Shown piece after piece: positions 13,684 to 22,642 of a stretch of DNA of 64,000 nt. Below the pieces are notes generated by a model. The model had not been told where the DNA came from. It made no database searches and saw only the letters and a list, made by a program, of their open reading frames with translations. Source of the DNA: Microbacterium maritypicum MF109 (GTDB lineage Bacteria > Actinomycetota > Actinomycetes > Actinomycetales > Microbacteriaceae); assembly GCF_000455825.1 (NCBI RefSeq), contig NZ_ATAO01000250.1:1-64000 (forward strand). Reading direction: 5' to 3'. The position numbers were made by a program, and so were the translations under genes. How positions within the stretch are numbered: the first letter of the stretch is position 1; every line of letters begins with the position of its first letter.

Positions 13684-16600
13684 ATGATGGACCCCATTTC
13701 CCGCCGACAGGCGCTGCAGGTGGGCGGCCTCGCCCTCCTCGCCCCGCTCGTCCCTCAATTCCTGGCCGCTCGGCCTGCGGCTGCGAACGCATTCTCGGTG
13801 GACGCCGCTCTGCGCGCCGTCCCCGCCGGTGCGATCCCGCGTCCGCAGCTCTCGCCGTACGCCCTCTGGTACGCGACCCCGGCGACGAGCTGGGAGACGC
13901 AGGCGCTCCCCATCGGCAACGCGCGCCTCGGCGCGAAGTTGTTCGGGAACCCGGACGCCGAAGTGATCCAGTTCAGCGAGCAGAGCCTGTGGGGCGGCGT
14001 CAACGACTATGACAACGCGCTCGCCGGCCAGCCCGACGGAGCGTACGACACCAGCGTCACCGGTTTCGGTTCGTTCCGCGACTTCGGCGAGGTGACCGTC
14101 GCGTTCGGCGCACGCACCGTCGTGAGCTCGCCGGGAGGCCCGTACGAGGTATCGGGTGGCGAGAGCGTCGAGAAGACCTTCGACGGGAATCCGGCCACGA
14201 AGTGGTGTCTGATCGCGCCGCCCGCCGAGGTGATCTGGCAGGCCGATCTCGCGGAGCCGGTCGCCGTCTCCTCCTACGCGCTCACGAGCGCGAACGACGT
14301 CCCCGCCCGCGATCCGCAGGACTGGCGGTTCGAAGGGTCTGCCGATGGAGCGGCCTGGGTCGCGCTCGACACGCGGGCTGAAGCGCCGTTCCCGCAGCGG
14401 CTCCAGACCAAGAGCTTCTCGTTCGCGAACACGACGGCGTACGCGCACTACCGCTTCGTCTTCACGCCGAAGGCGGGGGTCAGTCACTTCCAGGTCGCCG
14501 AGGTCGCGCTCGGCGGGGTCGACCTCGCACAGGGGAGCGCCGTCTACGTGTCGTCGCCCAGCGGCCACGCCGACTCCCTCGTCGGCACCGTGGACGCCGA
14601 CCCCGCGACCGTCTGGGCGGTTCCGTCGACCGGGCCAGGGGCGGTCTGGCAGGTCGAGCTCAGCGCCAAGCTCGCCCTGAACGGCTACGTGCTCACGAGT
14701 GCTCCCGACGCGCCGGAACAGGATCCGCGGGACTGGACGGTCTCCGGCTCGGACGACGGGCTCGGCTGGAAGACGCTCGACACGCGCACCGGGGAGACGT
14801 TCCCGGAGCGCGGCACCGGGCGGGTCTTCTCATTCGCGAACACCACCGCCTACACGATGTACCGCATCTCGTTCTCCGCACCCGGCGCGCTCCGTCTCGG
14901 CGGCATCGCCTTCACCGGCGGTGGCTTCAGCACCGCCGGAGCCCGCGCCGTCGTCGATTACCGACGTGCGCTCGACATCGCGGACGGCACCCACAGCACC
15001 CACTTCGCCACCGCACAGGGCACGGTGCTGCGTGAGGCGTTCGCCAGTCGGGATGCCGACGTGATCGCGGTGCGGTTCACCGCCGACCGCCCCGGTGCGC
15101 TCACCGCTCTCATCACCCTGGTCTCGAAGCAGGACGGCGTCGCGACGACAGTCGACGCGGGCGGCCGCCGAATGGGCTTCGCCGGAACCATGGCCAACAA
15201 CCTCACGCACGCGGCCGCGGTGCGCATCGCGGAGACCGACGGAGAGGTGGTCGCCGCCGAGGGCGGACTGCGCGTCTCCGGCGCCGCGAGCATCACCCTG
15301 CTGCTCGACGCCCGCACCGACTACCGCCTGAGCGCCGCACACGGATGGCGCGGTGCGGCGCCGCAGCCGGCGATCGAGAAGGCCCTGAACGCGGCGGCCT
15401 CCCGCTCGTGGAAGAGCCTCCGCTCGGCGCACACCGCGCAGGTCTCCGAGCTCATGCAGCGCGCGAAGGTCGAATGGGGGGTCACCGACGGCGCCGTGAT
15501 GGCGATGCCCACCGACCGTCGACTGCTCCGCTACGGCACGGGCGAGGCCGACCCGACGCTGGAGCAGACGCTCTACGCCTACGGGCGCTATCTGCTCCTC
15601 AGCTCGTCGAAGCCCGGCGGGCTGCCCGCCAACCTCCAGGGACTGTGGAACAACAGCAATCAGCCGGCGTGGGCCAGCGACTACCACACGAACATCAACA
15701 TCCAGATGAACTACTGGGGGGCCGAGACCGCCGACCTCCCGGAGTCGCACGAGGCCCTCGCGACCTTCATCCGTGAGGTGGCCGTGCCTAGCAGAATCGC
15801 CACGCGGAACGCGTTCGGCGCCGACGTGCGCGGGTGGACCGCCCGCACCTCGCAGAGCATCTTCGGCGGCAACGCGTGGGAGTGGAACACGATCGCCAGC
15901 GCCTGGTATGCGCAGCACCTCTACGAGCACTGGGCGTTCACGCAGGACAAGAAGTACCTGCGCGATCTGGCCTACCCGCTGATCAAGGAGATCTGCCAGT
16001 TCTGGGAGGACCAGCTCAAAGAGCTCCCCGACGGCACCCTGGTCGCACCGATGGGCTGGTCTCCCGAGCACGGCCCGCGCGAAGACGGGGTGATGCACGA
16101 TCAGCAGATCATCTGGGACCTCTTCCAGAACTACCTCGAGTGCGCGAAGGCCCTCGGCGTCGACAAGAAGTACCAGGGGACGATCGCCGACATGCAGCAG
16201 CGCCTGGCCCCGAACAAGATCGGCCGCTGGGGGCAGCTCCAGGAGTGGCAGACCGACCGCGACGACCCGAACGACATCCATCGGCACACCTCGCACCTGT
16301 TCGCCGTGTACCCGGGGCGCCAGATCACCCCGGATACTCCGGAGCTCTCGGCGGCGGCACTGGTCTCACTCAAGGCGCGTTGCGGAGAGAAGGAGGGCGT
16401 GCCGTTCACCGCTGCCACGGTCTCGGGCGACAGCCGCCGTTCCTGGACCTGGCCGTGGCGCGCGGGACTCTTCGCGCGCCTGGGCGACGCCGAGCGGGCA
16501 GGCATCATGGTGCGCGGCCTGCTCACGTACAACATCCTGCAGAACCTGTGGGCGAACCATCCGCCGTTCCAGCTCGACGGCAACTACGGCATCGTCGGCG

Positions 16601-16887
16601 CGATCGCGGAGATGCTCGTGCAGAGTCATGGCGACGTCATCCGGCTGCTGCCCGCCGTCCCCGCGGACTGGGCGGTGAGCGGATCGTTCGCCGGGCTCCG
16701 CGCACGGGGCGGATACCGCGTGGACTGCACGTGGCGGGACGGGAAGGTCGTCGCCTACGACGTCGTCGCCGATCGGGCACCGAACATGAGCAACGTGATC
16801 GTGGTCGTGAACGGAGAACGTCGCAAGGTGAAGCCGGGCAACCCGAAGAACGGCAAGCCCATGCGCGACCTCGGCCCGGCGCACTGA
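13684..16887 (+). CDS. Secreted GH95 glycoside hydrolase with two inserted F5/8C domains
   Basis: A 1067-residue enzyme, longer than the about 750-900 typical of GH95 alpha-L-fucosidases/galactosidases. Residues 1-36 are a Tat signal (SRRQAL, then a hydrophobic stretch). The GH95 N-terminal beta domain starts near 55 and breaks after GEVTVAFG (about 142). Two discoidin-like domains follow at about 145-278 and 288-413, each ending FSFANTTAY-like, then the beta domain resumes with VVDYRRALDIADG. In the helical barrel, Asn670-Ile-Asn672, Glu795 (SPEH) and Asp965 (QLDGNYG) fit the AfcA catalytic residues as I recall them. It probably cleaves alpha-1,2-fucosyl or alpha-L-galactosyl groups outside the cell. 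GGAGG precedes GTG 13681 and ATG 13684; either may be used. Confidence 0.92.
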   Translation: MMDPISRRQALQVGGLALLAPLVPQFLAARPAAANAFSVDAALRAVPAGAIPRPQLSPYALWYATPATSWETQALPIGNARLGAKLFGNPDAEVIQFSEQSLWGGVNDYDNALAGQPDGAYDTSVTGFGSFRDFGEVTVAFGARTVVSSPGGPYEVSGGESVEKTFDGNPATKWCLIAPPAEVIWQADLAEPVAVSSYALTSANDVPARDPQDWRFEGSADGAAWVALDTRAEAPFPQRLQTKSFSFANTTAYAHYRFVFTPKAGVSHFQVAEVALGGVDLAQGSAVYVSSPSGHADSLVGTVDADPATVWAVPSTGPGAVWQVELSAKLALNGYVLTSAPDAPEQDPRDWTVSGSDDGLGWKTLDTRTGETFPERGTGRVFSFANTTAYTMYRISFSAPGALRLGGIAFTGGGFSTAGARAVVDYRRALDIADGTHSTHFATAQGTVLREAFASRDADVIAVRFTADRPGALTALITLVSKQDGVATTVDAGGRRMGFAGTMANNLTHAAAVRIAETDGEVVAAEGGLRVSGAASITLLLDARTDYRLSAAHGWRGAAPQPAIEKALNAAASRSWKSLRSAHTAQVSELMQRAKVEWGVTDGAVMAMPTDRRLLRYGTGEADPTLEQTLYAYGRYLLLSSSKPGGLPANLQGLWNNSNQPAWASDYHTNINIQMNYWGAETADLPESHEALATFIREVAVPSRIATRNAFGADVRGWTARTSQSIFGGNAWEWNTIASAWYAQHLYEHWAFTQDKKYLRDLAYPLIKEICQFWEDQLKELPDGTLVAPMGWSPEHGPREDGVMHDQQIIWDLFQNYLECAKALGVDKKYQGTIADMQQRLAPNKIGRWGQLQEWQTDRDDPNDIHRHTSHLFAVYPGRQITPDTPELSAAALVSLKARCGEKEGVPFTAATVSGDSRRSWTWPWRAGLFARLGDAERAGIMVRGLLTYNILQNLWANHPPFQLDGNYGIVGAIAEMLVQSHGDVIRLLPAVPADWAVSGSFAGLRARGGYRVDCTWRDGKVVAYDVVADRAPNMSNVIVVVNGERRKVKPGNPKNGKPMRDLGPAH

Positions 16888-16891
16888 CCCC

Positions 16892-16928
16892 GGCGGCACC
16901 GACGTCGGAGGGCGACGTCGGTGCCGCC
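16892..16928 (+). terminator. Terminator of the GH95 gene
   Basis: GGCGGCACCGACGTC (16892-16906) pairs perfectly with GACGTCGGTGCCGCC (16914-16928) around a 7-base loop, 4 bases past the stop. No T-run follows. Confidence 0.75.
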
Positions 16929-16957
16929 ATCCCGCATGAATCCGGAATACCGCTGCG

Positions 16958-18412
16958 GTGGATCGGCTTGTCCCTGTAGTGACTGCCTCCGTCGACCGCG
17001 CCTCCATCGGACTCCGGTCGGAGCGGGGCCCCATTCTCGGTGCGCTCATGCTGGCCACCGGCCTGATCGCGATCGACGCCACGATCCTCGCGACCGCCGT
17101 GCCCAGCATCGTCCGCGACCTCGGCAGTTACCAGCAGTTCCCGTGGCTGTTCTCGGTGTACCTCCTGGCACAGGCCGTGAGCGTCCCCATCTACTCCCGC
17201 TTCGCGGACACCGTCGGACGCAAGCCGATCATCCTGCTCGGCATCGCCCTGTTCCTGCTCGGCTCCATCCTCTGCGGATTCGCGTGGAGCATGCCGGCGC
17301 TGATCGTGTTCCGCATCATCCAGGGCATCGGCGCCGGTGCCGTCGCACCGATGTCGATGACCATCGTCGGCGACATCTACACCGTCGCCGAACGTGCCAA
17401 GGTGCAGGGATACGTCGCGAGCGTCTGGGCGATCTCGTCGGTCGTCGGCCCGGCGCTCGGGGGGATCTTCGCGCAGTTCGACGCCTGGCGGTGGATCTTC
17501 TGGATCAACATCCCGCTCTGTCTGATCGCCGGATGGATGCTGCTGCGCAACTACAAGGAGCAGAAGCAGACCCAGAAGCACAGCATCGATTACGGGGGAG
17601 CGGTGCTGCTCACGATCGGGCTGACCGCGCTCATCCTCGGCATGCTCGAGGGCGGGAACGCCTGGGCGTGGCTGTCGGTGCAGAGCGCCCTCTGCTTCGG
17701 CCTGGGAGTGATCGCGCTGATCGCCTTCGGGTTCGTCGAGCGCCGCGTCGCCGAGCCGATCGTCGACCTGCGCCTCGCGGGTCGACGGCTCATCCTCACC
17801 ACCACGATCGTGTCGCTCGGTGTCGGCGCACTGATGCTCGGTGTCACCAGCTTCGCTCCGGCCTACCTCGAAGGGTCCACCGGCATCGCCCCGTTGCTCT
17901 CCGGTCTCGCGGTCGCCGCTCTGACCCTCGGCTGGCCGCTCGCCGCCGCGAACGCGGGACGCCTGTACCTGCGCATCGGCTTCCGCCGCACCACGTTGAT
18001 CGGCATGAGCATCACGACGGTCGCCGCCATCGCCCTGGCCTCGGTCGCCTCGTGGCCGAATCCGTTCGTGATCGCCGGCATCGCGTTCCTCTTCGGCTTC
18101 GGGCTCGGATGGAGTGCGGCGCCGACGCTGATCGCTGCGCAGGCCTCGGTCGGCTGGGGCGAGCGCGGGGCGGTGACGGGCATGAACGCGTTCGCGCGCT
18201 CGGCCGGGAGCGCTGTCGGCGTGGCCGTGTTCGGGGCGATCTCCAATGCCGTGATCGCGCAGGGCGTCGGTCCCGACGATCCCGGCACGATCATCCATGC
18301 GTCGGTGTGGGTGTTCGTCGCGGTCGCCGTGACCGCGGTGCTCACCCTGCTCGCCGCCGCCTTCATGCCGAAGGACAGTGTCGAGGAGCACTCCGGAGAG
18401 TCAGCCCCCTAG
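16958..18412 (+). CDS. MFS drug exporter, DHA2 (EmrB/QacA) type
   Basis: A 484-residue transporter with about 14 membrane segments, the DHA2 arrangement. Motif A appears as RFADTVGRKP between helices 2 and 3, motif C-like sequence as VVGPALGGIFA in helix 5, and the family stretch WRWIFWINIPL follows. It should export hydrophobic compounds using the proton gradient. The start is uncertain: GTG 16958 or GTG 16979 (shorter by 7 residues); neither has a clear ribosome site. It lies 30 bases after the GH95 terminator and is convergent with purB. Confidence 0.9.
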   Translation: MDRLVPVVTASVDRASIGLRSERGPILGALMLATGLIAIDATILATAVPSIVRDLGSYQQFPWLFSVYLLAQAVSVPIYSRFADTVGRKPIILLGIALFLLGSILCGFAWSMPALIVFRIIQGIGAGAVAPMSMTIVGDIYTVAERAKVQGYVASVWAISSVVGPALGGIFAQFDAWRWIFWINIPLCLIAGWMLLRNYKEQKQTQKHSIDYGGAVLLTIGLTALILGMLEGGNAWAWLSVQSALCFGLGVIALIAFGFVERRVAEPIVDLRLAGRRLILTTTIVSLGVGALMLGVTSFAPAYLEGSTGIAPLLSGLAVAALTLGWPLAAANAGRLYLRIGFRRTTLIGMSITTVAAIALASVASWPNPFVIAGIAFLFGFGLGWSAAPTLIAAQASVGWGERGAVTGMNAFARSAGSAVGVAVFGAISNAVIAQGVGPDDPGTIIHASVWVFVAVAVTAVLTLLAAAFMPKDSVEEHSGESAP

Positions 18413-18488
18413 CCCGCGTGCCTTCCTGCCCGCGTGCACTCGTCGATCGTGACGGCGACTGGGGGAGGAGTCAGGCTCAGCCTCGCGG

Positions 18489-19871
18489 CTACTGCGCGAG
18501 CTTCTCTGCGATACCCGTGTACGTCGCCGGGGTCAGCGCGAGCAGGCGCTGCTTGGCGGCGTCGCCGATCTCGAGACCCTGCACGAACTCGGCGAGGTCG
18601 GCCGCGCCCACCCTGTGGCCGCGCGTCAGCTCCTTGAGGAGTGCGTACGGATCGGTGATCGTGGAGCGTCCGGCGACGACCTCGGCGCGGATGACGGTCT
18701 GGATGGCCTCGGCCAGCACCTCCCAGTTCACGTCGAGGTCGGCGAGCAGCACGTCGCGCGACAGCGAGATCGCGTTCAGGCCGCGGCGCAGGTTGTCGAG
18801 CGCGAGCAGCGAGTGCCCGAAAGCCACGCCGATGTTGCGCTGCGTGGTCGAGTCGGTCAGGTCGCGCTGCAGGCGGCTGGTGACCAGCGTCTGGCCGAGC
18901 GATGCGAGCAGGGCGCCCGAGATCTCGAGGTTCGCCTCGGCGTTCTCGAACCGGATCGGGTTGATCTTGTGCGGCATCGTCGACGAACCGGTGGCCCCGG
19001 CGACCGGGATCTGCGCGAAGTAGCCGAGCGAGATGTAGGTCCAGATATCGGTGGCGAGGTTGTGCAGGATGCCGCCGGCGTGACGCACGCGGTCGTACAG
19101 CTCGACCTGCCAGTCGTGCGACTCGATCTGGGTGGTGAGGATGTTGAAGCCGAGCCCCAGGCCCTCGATGTACTCGCGGGCGATGGTCGGCCAGTCGGCG
19201 TCGGGGTCTGCGGCCAGGTGCGCAGACCAGGTGCCGGTCGCGCCGGAGAACTTGGCCAGGTAGTCGGAGGCGGCGATCTGACCGCGCACCCGCTCGAGGC
19301 GCCAGGCGAACACCGCGAGCTCCTTGCCCATCGTCGAGGGCGTCGCGGGCTGGCCGTGCGTGCGCGAGAGCATCGCGGCGTCGGCGTGCTCGACGGCGAG
19401 CTCGCGGAGCTTCGCGATCACGGTGTCGAGGGCCGGGAGCCAGACCTCCTCGACAGCGCGCTTCACGGTGAGGGCGTAGGAGGCGGAGTTGATGTCTTCA
19501 CTCGTGGCCGCGAAGTGCGTGAGTTCGGCGATGCCGTCGAGTCCGAGCGTCGAGAGTCGATCGCGCACGAGGTACTCGATCGCCTTCACGTCGTGCTGGG
19601 TGACGGCTTCCTTCTCGGCGAGCCAGTCGATCTCGGCCTGACCGAAGTCGCGGTAGAGGGCGCGCAAGCGCTCCTTGTCCGACTCCGGCAGCGGCGAGGT
19701 CTCGAACAGCGAGCGGTCGGTGAGGGCGATCAGCCACTCGACCTCGACCTCGACGCGCGCCCGGTTCAGGCCGGCCTCGGACAGGAAGTCGGCGAGACCG
19801 GTGACGGCGCCGCGGTAGCGACCGTCGAGCGGGCTCAGGGGCTGCGGCGGGAGCGAAGGCTGGAAAGTCAG
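18489..19871 (-). CDS. purB: Adenylosuccinate lyase, apparent CTG start
   Basis: A 460-residue enzyme that splits adenylosuccinate and SAICAR to fumarate in purine synthesis. The fumarase/aspartase signature SSTMPHKINPIRFE and the His-bearing SRTHGQPATPSTMGKE are present. The conserved N-terminus PLSPLDGRYRGAV lies upstream of any ATG, GTG or TTG in this frame; the first such codon is TTG at 19667, inside the fold. CTG at 19869-19871 has AGGAGG 6 bases upstream and gives the expected family length, so CTG initiation is the best reading. It follows the phosphatase gene by 23 bases, probably as one transcript. Confidence 0.95.
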   Translation of the reverse strand: MTFQPSLPPQPLSPLDGRYRGAVTGLADFLSEAGLNRARVEVEVEWLIALTDRSLFETSPLPESDKERLRALYRDFGQAEIDWLAEKEAVTQHDVKAIEYLVRDRLSTLGLDGIAELTHFAATSEDINSASYALTVKRAVEEVWLPALDTVIAKLRELAVEHADAAMLSRTHGQPATPSTMGKELAVFAWRLERVRGQIAASDYLAKFSGATGTWSAHLAADPDADWPTIAREYIEGLGLGFNILTTQIESHDWQVELYDRVRHAGGILHNLATDIWTYISLGYFAQIPVAGATGSSTMPHKINPIRFENAEANLEISGALLASLGQTLVTSRLQRDLTDSTTQRNIGVAFGHSLLALDNLRRGLNAISLSRDVLLADLDVNWEVLAEAIQTVIRAEVVAGRSTITDPYALLKELTRGHRVGAADLAEFVQGLEIGDAAKQRLLALTPATYTGIAEKLAQ

Positions 19872-19894
19872 GGGAGTCCTCCTGATCGGGCCCC

Positions 19895-20407
19895 TCAGAT
19901 GCGGGGCGTGCGGGGGAGACGCAGAGCGGGTTCGAGCTGGCGGAACAGGCCCCGAGTCGCCGCCTCAATCATACCGAGCACGGAATCGAACATCTCCGCG
20001 CCCGCGTAGTAGGGGTCGGGCACGTCATGGGTCGTGGCGTTCGGGTCGAAGGCGAGCAGCAGGGTGACCTTCCCCTCCTCGTCCTCGTCGTGCGCCCATT
20101 CCCGCAGGATGCGCTCGTGCGTGCGATCGAGGGCCACGACGAGGTCGTTGTCCGCGAAGGCCGCGGCGGTGAACTGGCGGGCGCGGTGCTGGGAGCCGTC
20201 GTAACCGCGACGGGCCAGGGAATCGATCGTGCGGTGGTCGGCGCGCTCGCCGAGATGCCAGTCGCCTGTTCCGGCGCTGCGCGAGAGGATGCGCGGGCCG
20301 AGTCCCTGCCGCTCGGCGAGGTCGCGGAAGACGACCTCGGCCATGGGAGAGCGGCAGATGTTCCCCGTGCAGACGAAGATCACGCGGAAGGGATCCGGGG
20401 ATGTCAC
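19895..20407 (-). CDS. Low-molecular-weight protein tyrosine phosphatase
   Basis: A 170-residue phosphatase. The P-loop VCTGNICRSPMAE (C-X5-R-S) starts near residue 11 and the general-acid loop DVPDPYYAG lies near residue 130. It hydrolyses phosphotyrosine; relatives act in exopolysaccharide export or, in mycobacteria, as secreted PtpA. I chose GTG 20407, the first start before the P-loop; longer frames upstream read through unlikely sequence. It lies 23 bases upstream of purB in the same direction, an unusual pairing with no obvious metabolic link. Confidence 0.92.
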   Translation of the reverse strand: MTSPDPFRVIFVCTGNICRSPMAEVVFRDLAERQGLGPRILSRSAGTGDWHLGERADHRTIDSLARRGYDGSQHRARQFTAAAFADNDLVVALDRTHERILREWAHDEDEEGKVTLLLAFDPNATTHDVPDPYYAGAEMFDSVLGMIEAATRGLFRQLEPALRLPRTPRI

Positions 20408-20552
20408 ACCTACATTCTGCCCGGCCGCGGGCCTCCTGCACAGCGCGCACCGCCTCGCGCGATCCTCTGCACACCCTGACCGGGCATCCATCTCTCCACC
20501 GTTCGCGGCGATCGGGCAGGGCGAGAAGCCCGTGATCCCGGAAGCTGGGGCC

Positions 20553-20810
20553 ATGTACTCGTTCGTCAACATCCTCGATGTCGGCTCCGCGCACCTCGGC
20601 GACCTGCTTCTCGCCTCCCAGGAGATCGGAGAGGCGATCTCCACGCTCGAAGAATCCGGGGCGACTCTGGTCGCGCTCACCGATCGCTCCGACTGGCAGT
20701 CCGAGGGGTTCCGCGCGCTGAACGCGTTGCTCGAACGGCTGCGCGACGACACCGGAGTCGAGATCGGACACCTCACGGTGCGGAGATGGGAACTCGGCGG
20801 GGCGGTATGA
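20553..20810 (+). CDS. WXG100-like small protein
   Basis: An 85-residue protein, all-helical by inspection. A central turn DWQSEGFRALNALLERL resembles the W-x-G turn and second helix of WXG100 (ESX) proteins, although Gly is displaced. It is followed 22 bases later by a hydrolase whose N-terminus also looks helical and WXG-like. I infer a secretion or pairing partner; the family assignment is tentative. The spacer to the next gene contains a 13-base direct repeat, GCGGCGGAATGAG, at 20811 and 20825. Confidence 0.6.
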   Translation: MYSFVNILDVGSAHLGDLLLASQEIGEAISTLEESGATLVALTDRSDWQSEGFRALNALLERLRDDTGVEIGHLTVRRWELGGAV

Positions 20811-20832
20811 GCGGCGGAATGAGGGCGGCGGA

Positions 20833-22149
20833 ATGAGCATGGTCGCAGGCAGGGAACCGTCGGCGGATGGCGGGGGATTGAGCATCGATCACGGCGGGGC
20901 GATCGCCGTCGACACCGAGCAGCTGCGCGATCTCGGGGCACGGATGCGATCGGTGGCGTCGGAGTACGAACACGCACGCGCCGCGGTCCGCCGGGCACAC
21001 GCGCTCATCTCCTCGGCGCCGGAGACCGGTTCGGGAGTCGATGTCGGTGCACTGCAACGGAGTGTCGAGCGGATCGATGAACTGTGCGTCGAGATCGAGA
21101 ACGCCTGCACGGGAACCCTGGTGATGGCTGACGCGTTCGAGGTGGTCGAGCTGCGCGCGCAGGCGGAGGCGCTCGCCCTCACCGATGCCGCGGCGGCGAG
21201 CGCCGTGCAGGCGCGCGCCGACCGGCTCGTCGCCGATGACGAACGGATCGGGACCATGGCCGAGTGGCTGGTGGCCGGCTGGAAGGAGCGGCGATTCGAG
21301 GGACTGGGCGAGCAGTACGACCTGGCGGGGGCGCTCCCGCCGCTGTTCCTCGCCGGGGCGATGGTGGGCGTCGCATCCGGGCTCGGCACGGTCCGGCCGG
21401 GGATGACGCTGGCGGGGAAGGCCGATCCCGTGCAGGTGATGCCCGTGAAGACGTCGGCTCCGAATGCGCCTGCCGGCCTCGCTGCGGCATTCCGTCGCAT
21501 ACCGGGAGCGGCCTCGCAGGTCGCGGTCGAGAAATACACGATGGTCGGTGGGGCGACCCGGTATGTGGCCTACGTCGCCGGGACTCAGGAGTCCCTGCCG
21601 TGGCGGTCGGGGAAGTCCGAGCCGTGGGACATGAAGTCGAACATCGAGCTCTATCAGGGCCGCGCATCGGCGTCGTATCAGGCCACGGTCGACGCGTTGG
21701 GCGCGGCGGGGGCGAGGCCGGGGGATCAGGTCGACGTGGTCGCGCATTCGCAGGGCGGGATGATCGCCGCCCATCTCGCAATGGAGAGCGATTTCGAGGT
21801 GTCGATGCAGCTGACCGCGGGGAGCCCGACCGAACCGACGCTCGGAGAGGATCAGACCCTGATCCAGCTCCGCCACACCGACGACGTCGTCTCGGCGCTC
21901 GCCGCCGGGGGCTCCGCGGCCGGCACGGGATCCCCCGACAGCTTCACGGCCTCGCGCGAAGGGGATCCGCACGACGGGATGCAGGACCTGACGCTGCAGA
22001 CCCACCATCTCGAGACCTACATCGAGACAGCGGAGATGGTGGATGCGTCGGGCGATCCCCGCGCCGAGGCTCTCGACGAGTACTGGGACGAGCTCGGCCA
22101 GGCGGTCGAGGTCGAGCGGACCGAGTACCGCGCCGAGCGAAAGGGGTGA
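20833..22149 (+). CDS. Alpha/beta hydrolase with N-terminal helical (ESX-like) domain
   Basis: A 438-residue protein. Residues about 25-160 are long Ala/Glu/Arg-rich helices (VDTEQLRDLGARMRSVASEY). Residues about 240-420 form an alpha/beta hydrolase with nucleophile elbow VVAHSQGGMIAAHLA, a likely acid in LRHTDDVVSAL and a likely His in TLQTHHLETY. The layout resembles DUF1023-type hydrolases found beside WXG100 proteins in other actinobacteria. No signal peptide or membrane segment is seen, apart from a modestly hydrophobic stretch near 175-195. Possible roles are lipid or ester hydrolysis after export. A complete type VII secretion machine is not in this window. Confidence 0.75.
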   Translation: MSMVAGREPSADGGGLSIDHGGAIAVDTEQLRDLGARMRSVASEYEHARAAVRRAHALISSAPETGSGVDVGALQRSVERIDELCVEIENACTGTLVMADAFEVVELRAQAEALALTDAAAASAVQARADRLVADDERIGTMAEWLVAGWKERRFEGLGEQYDLAGALPPLFLAGAMVGVASGLGTVRPGMTLAGKADPVQVMPVKTSAPNAPAGLAAAFRRIPGAASQVAVEKYTMVGGATRYVAYVAGTQESLPWRSGKSEPWDMKSNIELYQGRASASYQATVDALGAAGARPGDQVDVVAHSQGGMIAAHLAMESDFEVSMQLTAGSPTEPTLGEDQTLIQLRHTDDVVSALAAGGSAAGTGSPDSFTASREGDPHDGMQDLTLQTHHLETYIETAEMVDASGDPRAEALDEYWDELGQAVEVERTEYRAERKG

Positions 22150-22205
22150 TGACCGACTTCGAGATCAGCCGGCTGCTTTTCGAGCGGCTGGAGGAGCGCG
22201 CTTTC

Positions 22206-22607
22206 TCAGTCGCGGCGGCTCTTGCTCTGCGGGCGCAGGATGAAGCCGAAGATGCCGTTGATGATCGAGATGATGAGCGCGGCCACCACGCCCCACCAGA
22301 AGTCGCCGACCGTCAGGCCCCAGCCGAAGCCACTCGTGATCCAGGCCGTCAGCCACAGCAGGAAGCCGTTGATCAGGAAGCCGATCAGACCGAACGTGAT
22401 GATGTAGAGCGGGAACGCGACGATCTTCACCACGGTGCCGATGATCGTGTTCACGAGGGCGAAGATCGCGGCCACCGCGAGCAGGGTCAGCACCAGCTGC
22501 AGCGTCTCGCCGGGCGGGAAAGCGGTGATCACGACCTGCAGAGCGGGGATGAGCGTGACGACCCAGAGGGCGAAGGCGTTGACGACGACGCGGATGATGA
22601 AGCGCAT
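22206..22607 (-). CDS. Four-helix phage-holin-family membrane protein
   Basis: A 133-residue protein with four membrane segments (starting near residues 3, 35, 65 and 100), matching the mycobacterial 4-TMS phage holin superfamily IV. The family is housekeeping in actinobacteria and not evidence of a prophage. Characteristic is FALVNTIIGTVVKIVAFPLY. Function is unknown. It is convergent with the hydrolase gene, 56 bases apart. Confidence 0.85.
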   Translation of the reverse strand: MRFIIRVVVNAFALWVVTLIPALQVVITAFPPGETLQLVLTLLAVAAIFALVNTIIGTVVKIVAFPLYIITFGLIGFLINGFLLWLTAWITSGFGWGLTVGDFWWGVVAALIISIINGIFGFILRPQSKSRRD

Positions 22608-22642
22608 AGTCCGACCAGTGTCCCACGGACGCCCGCGAGATG

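Noticed and set aside
22206..22607. Phage holin as evidence of a prophage.
   Set aside because: This holin-superfamily protein is widespread in actinobacterial chromosomes and no phage structural, lysis or integrase genes are nearby.
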